Numbered from the stretch's first letter, positions 19,669-29,652 are shown. The stretch is 64,000 nucleotides of DNA from Martelella mediterranea (GCF_004342225.1 NZ_SMAR01000014.1:1-64000), one strand, 5' to 3'. Notes: generated from the letters alone by a model not told the origin. Numbers and translations: made by a program.

Positions 19669-20349
19669 TCAGGACATCGGGTTTCCGCCGTAACGATAGG
19701 CGCCGCCGCGCTGCAAAGCGCGCTTATAGGCCGGGCGTGCATGGATGGCTTCGAGATAGCGATAGAGCGCCCTCGGCCTCGTATCGAAAGGAATACGCTC
19801 GAGGCCGGTTTCCACCGGAAAGCTCATCACAATATCGGCGGCCGTAAACTCAGGTCCGGCAAACCAGCCATCACGGTTCAGTTCGGTCTCCCAGAATTCA
19901 CCATGGTTTTTCAGCTGCGGATCAGTGAGTTTCTGCCGCAAAGTTTTGAAAACCGGATTAAGAAGCGGACGCACCAGCGCTGGCGCCTGCTGTGGCACCT
20001 TGTGAAACACAAGTTTCACCACCAGAAGCGGCATGGCCGAACCTTCGGAATAGTGCATCCAGTAGCGATATCTGAGGGCTTCATCCGTTCCCGCCTGGGG
20101 ACGTAAATTGCTTTCTGTTCCGTATCGATCGATAAGATAGTCGATAATCACCGCACTTTCGGCGATCACTTTCCCATCATCTTCGATCACCGGTGATTTA
20201 CCGAGTGGATGCACGTCTTTGAGACTCTGAGGTGCGCTCATATCCTGACCGCGCTTGTATGTCTTGACTTCATAATCGACACCAAGCTCTTCCAGCAGCC
20301 ATAAAATACGGTGAGCACGCGAATCTTCGAGATAGTGGACCAGCAGCAT
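19669..20349 (-). CDS. Glutathione S-transferase family protein
   Basis: A 226-residue cytosolic GST. The N-terminal thioredoxin-like domain (about 1-80) has the glutathione-binding stretch HPLGKSPVIEDDGKVIAESAVI, including the cis-proline and the ES pair. The C-terminal all-helical domain follows, with the N-capping box region FTAADIVMSF. It conjugates or reduces electrophilic compounds; the substrate is unknown. It lies upstream of the MATE pump on the same strand, which could reflect a shared detoxification role, though a hairpin separates them. Confidence 0.88.
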   Translation of the reverse strand: MLLVHYLEDSRAHRILWLLEELGVDYEVKTYKRGQDMSAPQSLKDVHPLGKSPVIEDDGKVIAESAVIIDYLIDRYGTESNLRPQAGTDEALRYRYWMHYSEGSAMPLLVVKLVFHKVPQQAPALVRPLLNPVFKTLRQKLTDPQLKNHGEFWETELNRDGWFAGPEFTAADIVMSFPVETGLERIPFDTRPRALYRYLEAIHARPAYKRALQRGGAYRYGGNPMS

Positions 20350-20443
20350 ATTGACCTTCCAGGTGTTCGACTGAGCGTTATAAACGATACGTAATGGTTA
20401 TTGCTTTTACGACTTCTGGCATCATCTGGATTGTACCGATCAA

Positions 20444-21475
20444 TCAGAACGCTGCGAGCATGATGCCTCCACCATACAGAAACAGGATGCCGGCACTTTC
20501 AAAACCGATACTGCCCGGTCCTGATTTCTGGCGCACGATCAACCCCAGCAAAAGCACCGCTGTGACCGAAAGACCAATGGCCAGCCAAAGCAGATCGTCC
20601 TTGGTGATTGCCGAGTAAAGCGAGCCTTCGCGGTAGGCGACGTCTGAAAGCGTGAGAAACAGCGTATCGAATGTATTGCCGCCGATAATGCCGCCAACGG
20701 CCAGCTGCAATGCGCCACGCCGTACTGCCGCCAGAGTTGTTACCAGCTCCGGCAGCGAGGTGACGACCGCGGTCATGAGTGCCCCGACAATTGACGCTGA
20801 AAGCCCGTAGCGATCCGTTACAACACCGGCGACCTGCGAAATCAGATAGCCAGCCATCCCCATCAGAAGCATCAGCAGGAAGAACACCGAGAATATCTGA
20901 AGATTACCACGCGCATCCTTCTGATCCTCATCCGGTATATCTGTTCGGGTCTCACGGGTGCCGACCGGTCGCCACATGGGGTCATCTTTCACCTTCTTAG
21001 ATGCGACGACACCCGCAATGTATACGCCAAACAACGCAATTGAGATGGGGCTGACGGACCAGACTGTGACATCGGGAGCGATGTAACCGATCAGGGGAAG
21101 GCTGAGGAGCAGGATGAGAAGCGCACCCTGGAACAGATTGGAAAGATCAGCGGCGGCATGTTCCAGATTAACACGGCGATAAATCGTATCCGCGAGAGCA
21201 AGAAACGCGGTTTGAGCCGCGATACCACCGACCGCATTTGAAAAGCTCAAAGACGCACGGCCTTCAAGAGCCGTGGTGATGGATACGACCGTCCCCGAAA
21301 GCGAAGTCGCAGCCCCTAGGAGCAGACCACCGATCAGCGCTTCGCCCAGCCCCGTGCGATCGGCAATACGATCCGCCACGCCGGTAATTCTTACGCCACA
21401 GCCGAGAATGACAGTGCCCGACAGCGCGAAAGTAAGCACCAGCCAGACGAGCGACAGGTTTTCAAAATTCATCAA
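20444..21475 (-). CDS. Sodium/calcium exchanger family protein (CaCA)
   Basis: A 343-residue membrane antiporter with the two alpha repeats of the Ca2+/cation antiporter family: an N-terminal one (GEALIGGLLLGAATSLSGT, near 43-61) and a C-terminal one (GALMTAVVTSLPELVTTLAA, near 230-249, then GGIIGGNTFDTL). The usual acidic residue of the first repeat is replaced by Gly/Thr in SLSGT while the second keeps SLPE, so the ion specificity may be unusual. The loop between the halves (about 165-200) is hydrophilic. A small membrane ORF lies just upstream on the same strand. Confidence 0.85.
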   Translation of the reverse strand: MMNFENLSLVWLVLTFALSGTVILGCGVRITGVADRIADRTGLGEALIGGLLLGAATSLSGTVVSITTALEGRASLSFSNAVGGIAAQTAFLALADTIYRRVNLEHAAADLSNLFQGALLILLLSLPLIGYIAPDVTVWSVSPISIALFGVYIAGVVASKKVKDDPMWRPVGTRETRTDIPDEDQKDARGNLQIFSVFFLLMLLMGMAGYLISQVAGVVTDRYGLSASIVGALMTAVVTSLPELVTTLAAVRRGALQLAVGGIIGGNTFDTLFLTLSDVAYREGSLYSAITKDDLLWLAIGLSVTAVLLLGLIVRQKSGPGSIGFESAGILFLYGGGIMLAAF

Positions 21476-21561
21476 GATCTCCGTGTTGCCAACGTCAACG
21501 CGCTGACAGCACGATTGTTTCAGTCACGCATCTATCGTGGACATTGGCGGATTTTACCGCC

Positions 21562-21750
21562 TCAAGCCGTTGAGGCGCGACGCCTGCGAGCACCGGCTCT
21601 GTCTGCCTGACCGAGAAGATCACGGCGGGTGTGCGACAGGCTTTCAATGCGCTCACTCAATGGTTTCCCGCGTACGATCCTGTAAAGGATGGTCATTCCT
21701 GCAGCGGCAAATGCTATTTGAAAAGCAATCAGAGGCAGATATTCAAACAT
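21562..21750 (-). CDS. Small membrane protein of unknown function (62 residues)
   Basis: This ORF is not from a family I recognise. It has one hydrophobic segment at about residues 5-23 (LPLIAFQIAFAAAGMTILYR) and a strongly basic C-terminal tail containing four Arg in a row. The case for a real gene is the perfect AGGAGG ribosome-binding site 7 bases before the ATG at 21750 and the position directly upstream of the cation exchanger on the same strand, 86 bases away. A longer frame beginning at 21792 lacks such a site. It could be a regulator or an accessory subunit of the exchanger, but this is a guess from position. Confidence 0.55.
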   Translation of the reverse strand: MFEYLPLIAFQIAFAAAGMTILYRIVRGKPLSERIESLSHTRRDLLGQADRAGARRRRASTA

Positions 21751-21993
21751 CACAAACCCTCCTGTTTGGAAAGTAAACGTTGCAAAAGTCAAAAAGGTTC
21801 ATGTGTGTTTAGAAAATAGTAATCATTGATAAACTGCATGTGATGGGTGGTTGGTGCATTTTCGGGGTTCCGTTCCGTATGCATTTTGCCTATAAGGCCC
21901 ACCTAGCCCAAATGCTCAGCTGCCTGTCCCCGGCCCGGTTTTCCGTGCCGGTTTTTGATGCAGGCATAAAACAAGAATTGACGGATTACGCCC
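21751..21993. promoter_or_regulatory. carB upstream region
   Basis: About 240 bases between the small membrane ORF (minus) and carB (plus). It should hold both promoters. An open frame at 21840-22067 runs into carB in another frame and is unlikely to be real. No defined operator was seen. Confidence 0.4.
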
Positions 21994-24900
21994 ATGCCCA
22001 AGCGCCAAGACTTAAAGTCCATCCTCATCATCGGCGCGGGGCCGATCGTTATCGGCCAGGCCTGTGAATTCGATTATTCCGGTGCGCAGGCCTGCAAAGC
22101 GCTGCGGGAAGAAGGGTTCCGCGTCATTCTGGTCAACTCCAACCCGGCCACGATCATGACCGACCCGGAACTGGCAGACGCCACCTATGTCGAACCAATC
22201 ACCCCGGAAGTTGTCGCCAAGATCATTGCCAAGGAACGGCCGGACGCTCTGCTGCCAACCATGGGCGGACAGACAGCGCTGAACACAGCGCTTTCGCTGC
22301 GCCGTATGGGCGTTCTTGAACGCTATAATGTGGAAATGATCGGAGCCAAGCCGGAGGCGATCGACAAGGCGGAGGACCGGGCACTTTTCCGCGAGGCTAT
22401 GGCGAAAATCGGCCTGGAAACGCCGCGTTCGATGCTGGCCAATGCAACCGAGATCAAGGATGTTGACCGCCAGAAGCATGAAGCCAAGCGCGCTGAGCTG
22501 AAGAAGACGCTCGAAGGTGGCGCGCTTGACGACGCGCTTGACGCGCTTGAAAACGAATGGAACCTCGGCAACACCGATCGCAAGCAACGCTATATGTCGC
22601 ATGCCATGGCGATTGCCGCTCAGGCTCTGGATTTCGTCGGCCTGCCTGCCATTATTCGCCCATCCTTTACGCTTGGCGGCACAGGTGGCGGTATCGCCTT
22701 CAACCGTTCAGAATTCTTCGAGATCGTCGAGCGTGGCCTTGATGCCTCCCCCACCACAGAAGTGCTGATTGAAGAATCTGTTCTTGGATGGAAAGAGTAC
22801 GAAATGGAAGTGGTCCGCGACAAAGCGGACAACTGCATCATCATCTGCTCAATCGAAAACATTGACCCGATGGGCGTTCACACCGGCGACTCGATCACCG
22901 TTGCACCGGCGCTGACGCTGACCGACAAGGAATACCAGATGATGCGCAACGCTTCGCTGGCTGTTCTGCGCGAAATCGGGGTTGAAACCGGCGGTTCGAA
23001 CGTTCAGTTCGCCGTCAATCCGGCGGATGGCCGTCTCGTCGTCATCGAAATGAACCCGCGCGTCTCGCGTTCGTCTGCTCTGGCCTCGAAGGCTACAGGC
23101 TTCCCGATTGCAAAGGTCGCGGCGAAACTTGCCGTAGGCTACACGCTGGATGAGCTTGAAAACGATATCACCGGCGGCGCAACGCCGGCATCCTTCGAAC
23201 CTTCGATTGACTATGTCGTCACGAAGATCCCGCGGTTTGCGTTCGAAAAGTTTCCGGGCGCTGAAAACACACTGACGACCGCGATGAAATCCGTCGGCGA
23301 AGTTATGGCCATCGGTCGCTCCTTCCCGGAATCGCTGCAAAAAGCACTGCGTGGCCTCGAACGCGGCCTGACCGGGCTCGACGAAATCGAGATTCCCGGC
23401 ATCGAAAATGGCGAACCGCATAACGCCATCCGCGCTGCCATTGGCACAGGCACGCCTGACCGCCTGCGCATGGTCGCTCAGGCCATGCGTCTCGGCGTTG
23501 GCCTGGAAGAAATTCACGAGCACTCCAAAATTGATCCATGGTTCCTTGAGCAGCTCAGGACCATCGTCGATATGGAAGAAAAGATTCGCGAACACGGCCT
23601 GCCGGACGATGCCGAAAACCTGCGCAAACTCAAAGCCATGGGCTTTTCCGATCAGCGGCTTGCCAGCCTGATCCATGGCCGCCCGAAGGAAGTGGCCCAG
23701 CTCAGAAACAAACTCGGTGTACGCCCGGTTTACAAGCGGATCGATACCTGTGCTGCCGAATTCGCTTCGCCAACGGCTTACATGTACTCAACCTATGAGG
23801 CCCCTTTCGCTGGCGAAACACGGTCTGAAGCCGGTATTTCCGATAAGAAGAAAGTCGTCATTCTGGGCGGCGGCCCAAACCGTATCGGTCAGGGCATCGA
23901 GTTCGATTATTGCTGCTGCCATGCCGCGTTTGCCCTGAAAGACGTTGGCTATGAATCGATCATGATCAACTGCAATCCGGAAACGGTTTCGACCGATTAT
24001 GACACCTCAGACCGGCTCTACTTCGAGCCGCTGACGGCCGAAGATGTCATCGAAATCATGCGCGCTGAACAGGAAAAGGGAAAGCTTGCCGGGGCAATTG
24101 TGCAATTTGGCGGTCAAACACCGCTGAAGCTGGCTGAAGCTCTGGAAAAGAACGGGATCCCGATCCTCGGCACCGCGCCTGACATGATCGACCTTGCCGA
24201 AGACCGTGACCGGTTCCAGAAGCTTCTGACAAAGCTGGACCTTAACCAGCCGAATAACGGCATTGCCTACTCCGTCGAGCAGGCCCGTCTGGTTGCCAAT
24301 GAAATCGGCTATCCGCTCGTCGTTCGCCCATCCTATGTTCTGGGTGGGCGCGCCATGGAGATCGTTCACAACGAGGCCGGCCTGTCACATTACCTTTTGG
24401 AAGTTGTGCCGGAGCTGGTGACCGAAGACATCCGCCAGCGTTATCCGAACGACAAGACCGGGCAGATCAATACGATGCTCGGCAAAAACCCGCTTCTTTT
24501 CGACAGCTATCTGACCAACGCAACGGAAGTGGACGTGGATTGCCTGTGTGATGGGGAAAGCGTTTTTGTTGCCGGGATCATGGAGCATATTGAAGAGGCC
24601 GGCATTCACTCCGGTGACAGTGCCTGCTCGCTGCCACCACATACGCTTGCGCCTGATCTGATTGACCGGCTGGAAGAACAGACGCACCAGCTTGCTCTGG
24701 CCCTGAACGTGAAGGGACTGATGAATGTTCAGTTCGCCATCAAGGACGGCGAAATCTACATTCTTGAAGTCAATCCGCGTGCATCACGTACGGTTCCGTT
24801 CGTGGCCAAAACCATCGGCGCACCGATTGCAAAAATAGCAGCCCGTGTGATGGCTGGAGAAAAGCTTGATGACGTGATCACGTCCTACGGCGATAAACCG

Positions 24901-25476
24901 AACCCGCGTACGCTGAAGCATATCGCAGTGAAAGAAGCTGTTTTCCCGTTCGCCCGCTTCCCCGGCGTCGACACACTGCTCGGCCCGGAAATGCGCTCGA
25001 CGGGTGAAGTCATCGGTCTCGACAAGGACTTTGCGATTGCCTTTGCAAAGGCCCAGCTTGGTGCCAGCGTCGACCTGCCGCGTGAGGGCTGTGTCTTTGT
25101 TTCCGTCAAACCGGAAGACAAGGAACGTGTTCTGCCAGCCGTCAGGCTTTTAGTCGAACAGGGTTTCTCGGTGATGGCAACCGGCGGCACGCGGGACTTT
25201 CTGGAAGAAAACGGCATTCACGCCACCAAAATCAATAAGGTGCGCGAAGGCCGGCCGCATATTGAGGATGCGATCCGCAACCGCCAGGTTCAACTGATCT
25301 TCAATACGACCAGCAACGACAAGACGATTTCGGATTCGAAGTCTCTGCGTCGCGCTGCGCTGACCCAGAAAGTGCCGTATTATACAACGATGGCAGGCGC
25401 TCTTGCCGCCGCTCAGGCCATCAGCGCCCTCAAGAAAGGCCAGCTTGAGGTTCAGCCGCTGCAAAGCTATGCCTGA
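21994..25476 (+). CDS. carB: Carbamoyl-phosphate synthase large subunit
   Basis: A 1160-residue ATP-grasp enzyme that makes carbamoyl phosphate from bicarbonate, two ATP and ammonia delivered by CarA. Two homologous halves are clear, each opening with a nucleotide/bicarbonate site ([20 protein letters not shown] at about residue 10; [19 protein letters not shown] at about 624). The C-terminal MGS-like allosteric domain (about 1015-1160) is complete. Length is normal for Rhizobiales. It is unlinked to carA by about 3.9 kb and is closed by a strong terminator. Confidence 0.97.
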   Translation: MPKRQDLKSILIIGAGPIVIGQACEFDYSGAQACKALREEGFRVILVNSNPATIMTDPELADATYVEPITPEVVAKIIAKERPDALLPTMGGQTALNTALSLRRMGVLERYNVEMIGAKPEAIDKAEDRALFREAMAKIGLETPRSMLANATEIKDVDRQKHEAKRAELKKTLEGGALDDALDALENEWNLGNTDRKQRYMSHAMAIAAQALDFVGLPAIIRPSFTLGGTGGGIAFNRSEFFEIVERGLDASPTTEVLIEESVLGWKEYEMEVVRDKADNCIIICSIENIDPMGVHTGDSITVAPALTLTDKEYQMMRNASLAVLREIGVETGGSNVQFAVNPADGRLVVIEMNPRVSRSSALASKATGFPIAKVAAKLAVGYTLDELENDITGGATPASFEPSIDYVVTKIPRFAFEKFPGAENTLTTAMKSVGEVMAIGRSFPESLQKALRGLERGLTGLDEIEIPGIENGEPHNAIRAAIGTGTPDRLRMVAQAMRLGVGLEEIHEHSKIDPWFLEQLRTIVDMEEKIREHGLPDDAENLRKLKAMGFSDQRLASLIHGRPKEVAQLRNKLGVRPVYKRIDTCAAEFASPTAYMYSTYEAPFAGETRSEAGISDKKKVVILGGGPNRIGQGIEFDYCCCHAAFALKDVGYESIMINCNPETVSTDYDTSDRLYFEPLTAEDVIEIMRAEQEKGKLAGAIVQFGGQTPLKLAEALEKNGIPILGTAPDMIDLAEDRDRFQKLLTKLDLNQPNNGIAYSVEQARLVANEIGYPLVVRPSYVLGGRAMEIVHNEAGLSHYLLEVVPELVTEDIRQRYPNDKTGQINTMLGKNPLLFDSYLTNATEVDVDCLCDGESVFVAGIMEHIEEAGIHSGDSACSLPPHTLAPDLIDRLEEQTHQLALALNVKGLMNVQFAIKDGEIYILEVNPRASRTVPFVAKTIGAPIAKIAARVMAGEKLDDVITSYGDKPNPRTLKHIAVKEAVFPFARFPGVDTLLGPEMRSTGEVIGLDKDFAIAFAKAQLGASVDLPREGCVFVSVKPEDKERVLPAVRLLVEQGFSVMATGGTRDFLEENGIHATKINKVREGRPHIEDAIRNRQVQLIFNTTSNDKTISDSKSLRRAALTQKVPYYTTMAGALAAAQAISALKKGQLEVQPLQSYA

Positions 25477-25508
25477 CGCCAGCAAAGCTTTGAGATAAAA
25501 AAGCAAAA

Positions 25509-25543
25509 AGCCCCGCAGAAGATGGTCTGCGGGGCTTTTTTTT
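25509..25543 (+). terminator. Rho-independent terminator behind carB
   Basis: An 11-bp perfect stem (AGCCCCGCAGA / TCTGCGGGGCT), a 6-base loop and eight T. It marks the end of the core block; a gene scrap from another family begins within about 10 bases. Confidence 0.95.
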
Positions 25544-25551
25544 ATCTGGCT

Positions 25552-25786
25552 GCCGCTTTCGGCCGGGGTGCCGGACTTCCCCGGCGATGTCGATGACGCC
25601 ACCTCGCTGGAACTGCCCGGCGCGCAACAAAAGCTGCTCGATGCCGTGATCGAAACCGGCAAGCCGGTGAACGTCGTCATCTCGTCCGGCCGTCCCTATA
25701 ATCTCGGCGGTGTGGAAAACAGGATCGCGGCCCAGGTCATGACCTTCTTCTCCGGCCAGGACATCTGTAATTTCTGGCGCATATAG
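25552..25786 (+). pseudogene. Remnant of a GH3 beta-glucosidase/xylosidase
   Basis: About 65 codons match the C-terminal domain of family 3 glycoside hydrolases: DDATSLELPGAQQKLLDAV, then ETGKPVNVVISSGRPYNLGG and AQVMTFFSGQ. In intact enzymes this is followed by about 200 more residues, but here the frame turns into unrelated sequence after SGQ and stops at 25784-25786. Nothing of the catalytic N-terminal domain is present. There is no ribosome-binding site and the piece begins right behind the carB terminator. It is a deletion scar, not a working gene. Confidence 0.75.
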
Positions 25787-25980
25787 GCCGCTTTAATACA
25801 TCCAGAAACTTCAGAATTTTGGCTTCCCCGCCTGATTTGCGCCACGGCCCACGGCCCTCTCTTGCGTTTCGTCATTTTAAATGATACATCATTAAATGAC
25901 ACATCACCTAAATATCGCATTGACTGACTCTCCCTCTTCAGAAGGGGCCAGGGGCGGTTTCGTCGGCGCAGGAGAAACGA
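25787..25980 (+). promoter_or_regulatory. Promoter region of the marR-efflux operon
   Basis: This stretch holds two 13-base direct repeats with one mismatch (AAATGATACATCA at 25879-25891 and AAATGACACATCA at 25894-25906, period 15) next to an imperfect palindrome GTCATTTTAAATGAT at 25871-25885. MarR proteins bind AT-rich palindromes, so this is a candidate site for autoregulation by the following gene. Binding is inferred. Confidence 0.45.
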
Positions 25981-26457
25981 ATGCCGGATCAGGACAGAAA
26001 AGATAGCGCGGAATGGACCGACCTTGGTCGCATGCTGCCGGCAGTCGGCCAGTCATGGCGGCGGGTGCTTGGTCAACGCCTGAGTAATGAAGGCCTTTCC
26101 GATGCAACGGCGCTGCCTATTCTGGTTTTGTGGCGCAGCCGGGACAGTGAAATGCGACAGCACGAACTCGCACCGCTTCTAGGCCTCGAAACGTCCGGCG
26201 TTGTCAGGCTGCTCGACACTTTGTCAAAGCGTGGCCTGCTGCGTCGTGTTGAAGACCCGTCCGATCGTCGGGCCCGCCTGCTTCAGCTGACCGATGAGGG
26301 CATCGCTCTGGGAAAACGCGCTGACAGGATTGCGCGTGAGCTGAGAGAAGAGCTTCTGGCAGGATTGAGCGAGAAGGATCTGGCAATCACCGAATATGTA
26401 CTGAAAACACTCTCTTCCGTTCTGGAGACCTATGAAGAGAAACAGAAGGCGCGATGA
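25981..26457 (+). CDS. MarR family transcriptional regulator of the efflux operon
   Basis: A 158-residue winged-helix regulator. The recognition region LAPLLGLETSGVVRLLDTLS and the wing VEDPSDRRARLLQLTDEG (about 65-105) are typical of MarR repressors that respond to phenolic ligands. It is the first gene of a four-gene operon in which each gene overlaps the next by 4 bases (26454-26457 here). It most likely represses its own operon through the repeats at 25871-25906. Confidence 0.9.
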   Translation: MPDQDRKDSAEWTDLGRMLPAVGQSWRRVLGQRLSNEGLSDATALPILVLWRSRDSEMRQHELAPLLGLETSGVVRLLDTLSKRGLLRRVEDPSDRRARLLQLTDEGIALGKRADRIARELREELLAGLSEKDLAITEYVLKTLSSVLETYEEKQKAR

Positions 26458-28508
26458 TGGTCCCCGGCGGTTTGAAAACTGAATACATCATTTTCTCGCT
26501 GAAGACCTTTGTCGCCGGGATGCTGGCATACTGGATCGCGATTGAATGGGGGCTGGCGAACCCATACTGGGCGGTTGGCACCGTTTATATTATCGCCAAC
26601 CCGCTTTCCGGCGCGATCGCTTCAAAAGCGGTCTATCGTCTGGCGGGAACTTTTCTGGGCGCAGTGGTCATCATTGCTCTTGTGCCGAATCTGGTCTTCG
26701 CTCCTACGCTTCTGGTTCTGGCCGTAGCGCTTTGGTGCAGCTTCTGCCTGTTTGTCAGCATGCTGGATCGCTCGCCCCGCAGCTATGTCTTCATGCTGGC
26801 GGGTTATACGGTCGCGCTGACAGGCCTCACCCTCGTCAATGCGCCGGAAACAAGCTTTTCCGTTGCCACCAGCCGCGTCGAGGAAATTGCGCTTGGCATC
26901 ATCTGTGCTGCCTTCGTCAACCGGCTTGTCATGCCGCAGCATGCCGGACCGCTCCTCTCTGTCCGTGTGGAGGGCTGGCTGGAAAACACAGCAAATCTCA
27001 CGCGCGATGTATTGTCAGGTGTGTCGGAAGGTCCACAGATTATTCGCGAACGCCATAAGCTGGCCGCTGATGCAGTAGGCTTGCGCGCCTTCACATCACA
27101 GGTCGCCTATGAAGGTGCAAGAGGCCGGGCGCTGACAGAGCGTATGCAGGCATTGCAGCAACGCATGGTGAAAGTGTTGCCGTTGCTTTCCGAGATCGCA
27201 GACCTGCATCTGGCACTGAAGAAAAATGGCGAAATGAAAGACGCACAGACCAGCCTCCTTATGGAAATTCATGAATGGTGTGCAGAGAAGGATGAAACTG
27301 CCCTCAATCGGGCAGAACAGCTGCGGGCGGCAATCGCTGAAGAACGACAGCGCATGGAAGACAACGCCTCCGGTTGGAATGACCTTTTGTGGTTGCGCAT
27401 GACACGACGGCTTGCAGATCTTGTTGATGTCTGGGCCGATTGCCAGACACTGCGGCTTGACATGGCCAGCGGCAAAGCACATCGCTTGCGCAAAGAACTG
27501 GCGACGCAATATCGCCAGTCTTTGAACCTGCACACCGATTATGGTGTGGCAGTTCTGGCCGCAACTTCAGTTTTTATTCTGATTGTGGTTGCATCCGCTC
27601 TCTGGATTTACTCTGGCTGGACCTATGGCGGCAGCGCGGTGCAGATTGGCGCGGTTCTGTGCTGCGTACTGGCGACGATGGATAACGCCACACCGGTTTT
27701 GCGCAAAGTTTTCAGGCTGATGCTGATTGCCGCATTGACCGCACTTGTCTACCAGTTCGCCGTTATGCCCCTCATCGATGGTTTTGTCCCGCTCATAGGC
27801 GCGCTCGGCCTTGTGCTGATCCCGGCTGGTATTCTTCTGGCTGCTCCAGCCAGCTGGTTGATGGGATTTCAGATCAGCGTGAACCTGATTTACATGCTGA
27901 CACTCGGCAATCAGATGAGCACCAATTTCGGCGCTTTTGCCAATATCATCCTTGCCACATTTGCCGGTCTTGGAGCGGCCACAATCATCATGGCGACCGT
28001 GCGCGCGGTTGGTAGCGAACAAAGCGCCAGACGGATTTTGCGATCCGGCTGGAACGTCGTCATCGATGCGACCATGAATAAAAGACGGCTCGAACCCGAT
28101 TTTCTGGTGGCGCGTATGCTGGACCGCCTGGGACTGATCGTACCCCGACTTGCCGGACTGCCACAGGGCTCTTCTGTTCTGGAAGCTGATCTTTTACGTG
28201 ATCTGCGTGTTGGTCTCGATGTGCTGAAAATTCAACGCAACAAGCACGCGCTCAAGGCGCAGGAGGTCCGGCTGATCAACGACCTGCTTTTGAAACTTGC
28301 GGACGAGTATTGCACCAAGCTGAAAGATCAAAAAACTGCGCCGGAAGCGCTTGCTGAGGCCCTGGATGCAGGGCTGAACAGGCTTATCGATGAACAGGCC
28401 GAAGCTCCGCTCCGTGTACGCGACGCGCTGGTCGGCCTCAGGAGTTCCCTCTGTCCACAGGCGCCCCCGTCACACCTCCAGGCATTGGAATGGAGGCTTA
28501 CGGCATGA
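26454..28508 (+). CDS. FUSC family efflux protein (AaeB-like)
   Basis: A 684-residue inner-membrane protein with two blocks of hydrophobic helices (about 10-160 and 360-520) separated and followed by long hydrophilic parts, the layout of the fusaric acid resistance/AaeB family. The start (LKTFVAGMLAYWIAIEWGL) and the motif DRSPRSYVFMLAGYTVAL are characteristic. With the DUF1656 protein and the HlyD-type adaptor downstream it would form an AaeXAB-like pump for aromatic carboxylic acids. The actual substrate is unknown. Confidence 0.88.
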   Translation: MMVPGGLKTEYIIFSLKTFVAGMLAYWIAIEWGLANPYWAVGTVYIIANPLSGAIASKAVYRLAGTFLGAVVIIALVPNLVFAPTLLVLAVALWCSFCLFVSMLDRSPRSYVFMLAGYTVALTGLTLVNAPETSFSVATSRVEEIALGIICAAFVNRLVMPQHAGPLLSVRVEGWLENTANLTRDVLSGVSEGPQIIRERHKLAADAVGLRAFTSQVAYEGARGRALTERMQALQQRMVKVLPLLSEIADLHLALKKNGEMKDAQTSLLMEIHEWCAEKDETALNRAEQLRAAIAEERQRMEDNASGWNDLLWLRMTRRLADLVDVWADCQTLRLDMASGKAHRLRKELATQYRQSLNLHTDYGVAVLAATSVFILIVVASALWIYSGWTYGGSAVQIGAVLCCVLATMDNATPVLRKVFRLMLIAALTALVYQFAVMPLIDGFVPLIGALGLVLIPAGILLAAPASWLMGFQISVNLIYMLTLGNQMSTNFGAFANIILATFAGLGAATIIMATVRAVGSEQSARRILRSGWNVVIDATMNKRRLEPDFLVARMLDRLGLIVPRLAGLPQGSSVLEADLLRDLRVGLDVLKIQRNKHALKAQEVRLINDLLLKLADEYCTKLKDQKTAPEALAEALDAGLNRLIDEQAEAPLRVRDALVGLRSSLCPQAPPSHLQALEWRLTA

Positions 28509-28714
28509 GACCGGAGATCGACTTTTTCGGCGTTCTGGTGCCGACACTGCTTCTGCTCGTCATCGCCTGTTACGGGCTTTACCGGGTGGTGCATGTGGGG
28601 CTGGCACGGCTTGGCCTCTACCGCCATGTTTGGCACCCGGCACTTTTCGACACCGCACTCTATTTAAGCCTTCTGGGCGCAACTGTCCTGTTCATGGAGC
28701 ATCTGTCATCGTGA
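28505..28714 (+). CDS. DUF1656 small membrane protein (AaeX-like)
   Basis: A 69-residue protein with two hydrophobic segments (about 8-27 and 44-62) and the DUF1656 opening (PEIDFFGVLVPTLL). Such proteins are found between the FUSC and HlyD partners of aromatic-acid pumps; their role is not known. I chose the ATG at 28505, which overlaps the FUSC stop by 4 bases; an in-frame ATG five codons earlier is possible. The end overlaps the next gene by 4 bases. Confidence 0.88.
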   Translation: MRPEIDFFGVLVPTLLLLVIACYGLYRVVHVGLARLGLYRHVWHPALFDTALYLSLLGATVLFMEHLSS

Positions 28715-29652
28715 TTGCCAGACTAAAACAAAATATCGGGCGGCTACTCTTCACAGCAGCAATGCTCGCCTGCGCCGCCTTTTTTGCCCATCATCTCTGG
28801 GACTATTATTTCAACGCTCCATGGACGCGCGACGGACGCATCACTGCTGATGTGGTGCTGATCGCACCGGAGGTTTCCGGCACGATCGCCGATGTGAAGG
28901 TGGCCGATAATCAGTTCGTACACCAGGGCGACGTTCTGTTTTCCATTTCGCCGGAACGTTTTCAGTTGGTCGTTGACGCAGCAAAAGCCACATTGGACAG
29001 CAAAACAGAGACGATGAAACTGAAGCAATCTGTTGCCAAGCGCGCCCAACGCCTGAGCACTACCGGTTCAATCAGTGCGGAAAATTCTGAGCAGGCAACG
29101 CGCCAGGCCGCCGCCGCAAGTGCCGAAGTTAAAAGCGCGGAAGTCGCACTGAGTGTTGCCAACCTGGATTTGAAACGCACTGAAGTCAAAGCGCCTGTTG
29201 ATGGCTACGTCACCAACCTTCATTTGAGAAAAGGTGACTATGCGGTCTCCGGCAAGGGCGCTGTCACGCTTCTTGATGCAACCAGTTTTCGGGTAACGGG
29301 CTATTTCCGTGAAACCCAGCTGGGACGCATCCATACAGGCGATCCGGTGCGGGTTCAGCTGATGGGATTTTCATCTGACCTGAACGGTCATGTGGAAAGC
29401 TTCGGCCGCGGTATCGCCGATGCTAATATAGCTGCCAATTCGCAAGGCCTGCCCGCAGTCAATCCTATCTTCGACTGGGTGCGCCTTGCACAGCGCATTC
29501 CCGTGCGTATCACTCTTGATGATCCGCCATCAGATGTGGCGCTCGCCGCAGGTATGACCGCAAGCATCTATGTCGATGAAACGGCGAAAAAGGAAACGGC
29601 CACTGCCGAGATCAGCAATGGCACAACACAAAGCCAACACGCCATACAGTGA
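28711..29652 (+). CDS. HlyD family periplasmic adaptor subunit (AaeA-like)
   Basis: A 313-residue membrane-fusion protein with one N-terminal transmembrane helix (about 10-30), a biotinyl-lipoyl-like domain (FNAPWTRDGRITADVVLIAPEVSG at its start, shown in part), a coiled coil (about 85-145) and a beta-barrel. It would link the FUSC permease to the outer membrane. I chose the GTG at 28711 because it makes a GTGA overlap with the DUF1656 stop, in line with the other overlaps in this operon. The frame stays open far upstream but only as a shadow of the FUSC gene. Confidence 0.88.
   Translation: MIARLKQNIGRLLFTAAMLACAAFFAHHLWDYYFNAPWTRDGRITADVVLIAPEVSGTIADVKVADNQFVHQGDVLFSISPERFQLVVDAAKATLDSKTETMKLKQSVAKRAQRLSTTGSISAENSEQATRQAAAASAEVKSAEVALSVANLDLKRTEVKAPVDGYVTNLHLRKGDYAVSGKGAVTLLDATSFRVTGYFRETQLGRIHTGDPVRVQLMGFSSDLNGHVESFGRGIADANIAANSQGLPAVNPIFDWVRLAQRIPVRITLDDPPSDVALAAGMTASIYVDETAKKETATAEISNGTTQSQHAIQ

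Noticed and set aside
21840-22067. A plus-strand frame leading into carB in a different phase
   Set aside because: It overlaps the carB start by 74 bases and has no homology; it was also considered as a carB leader peptide, but no attenuator structure is seen.
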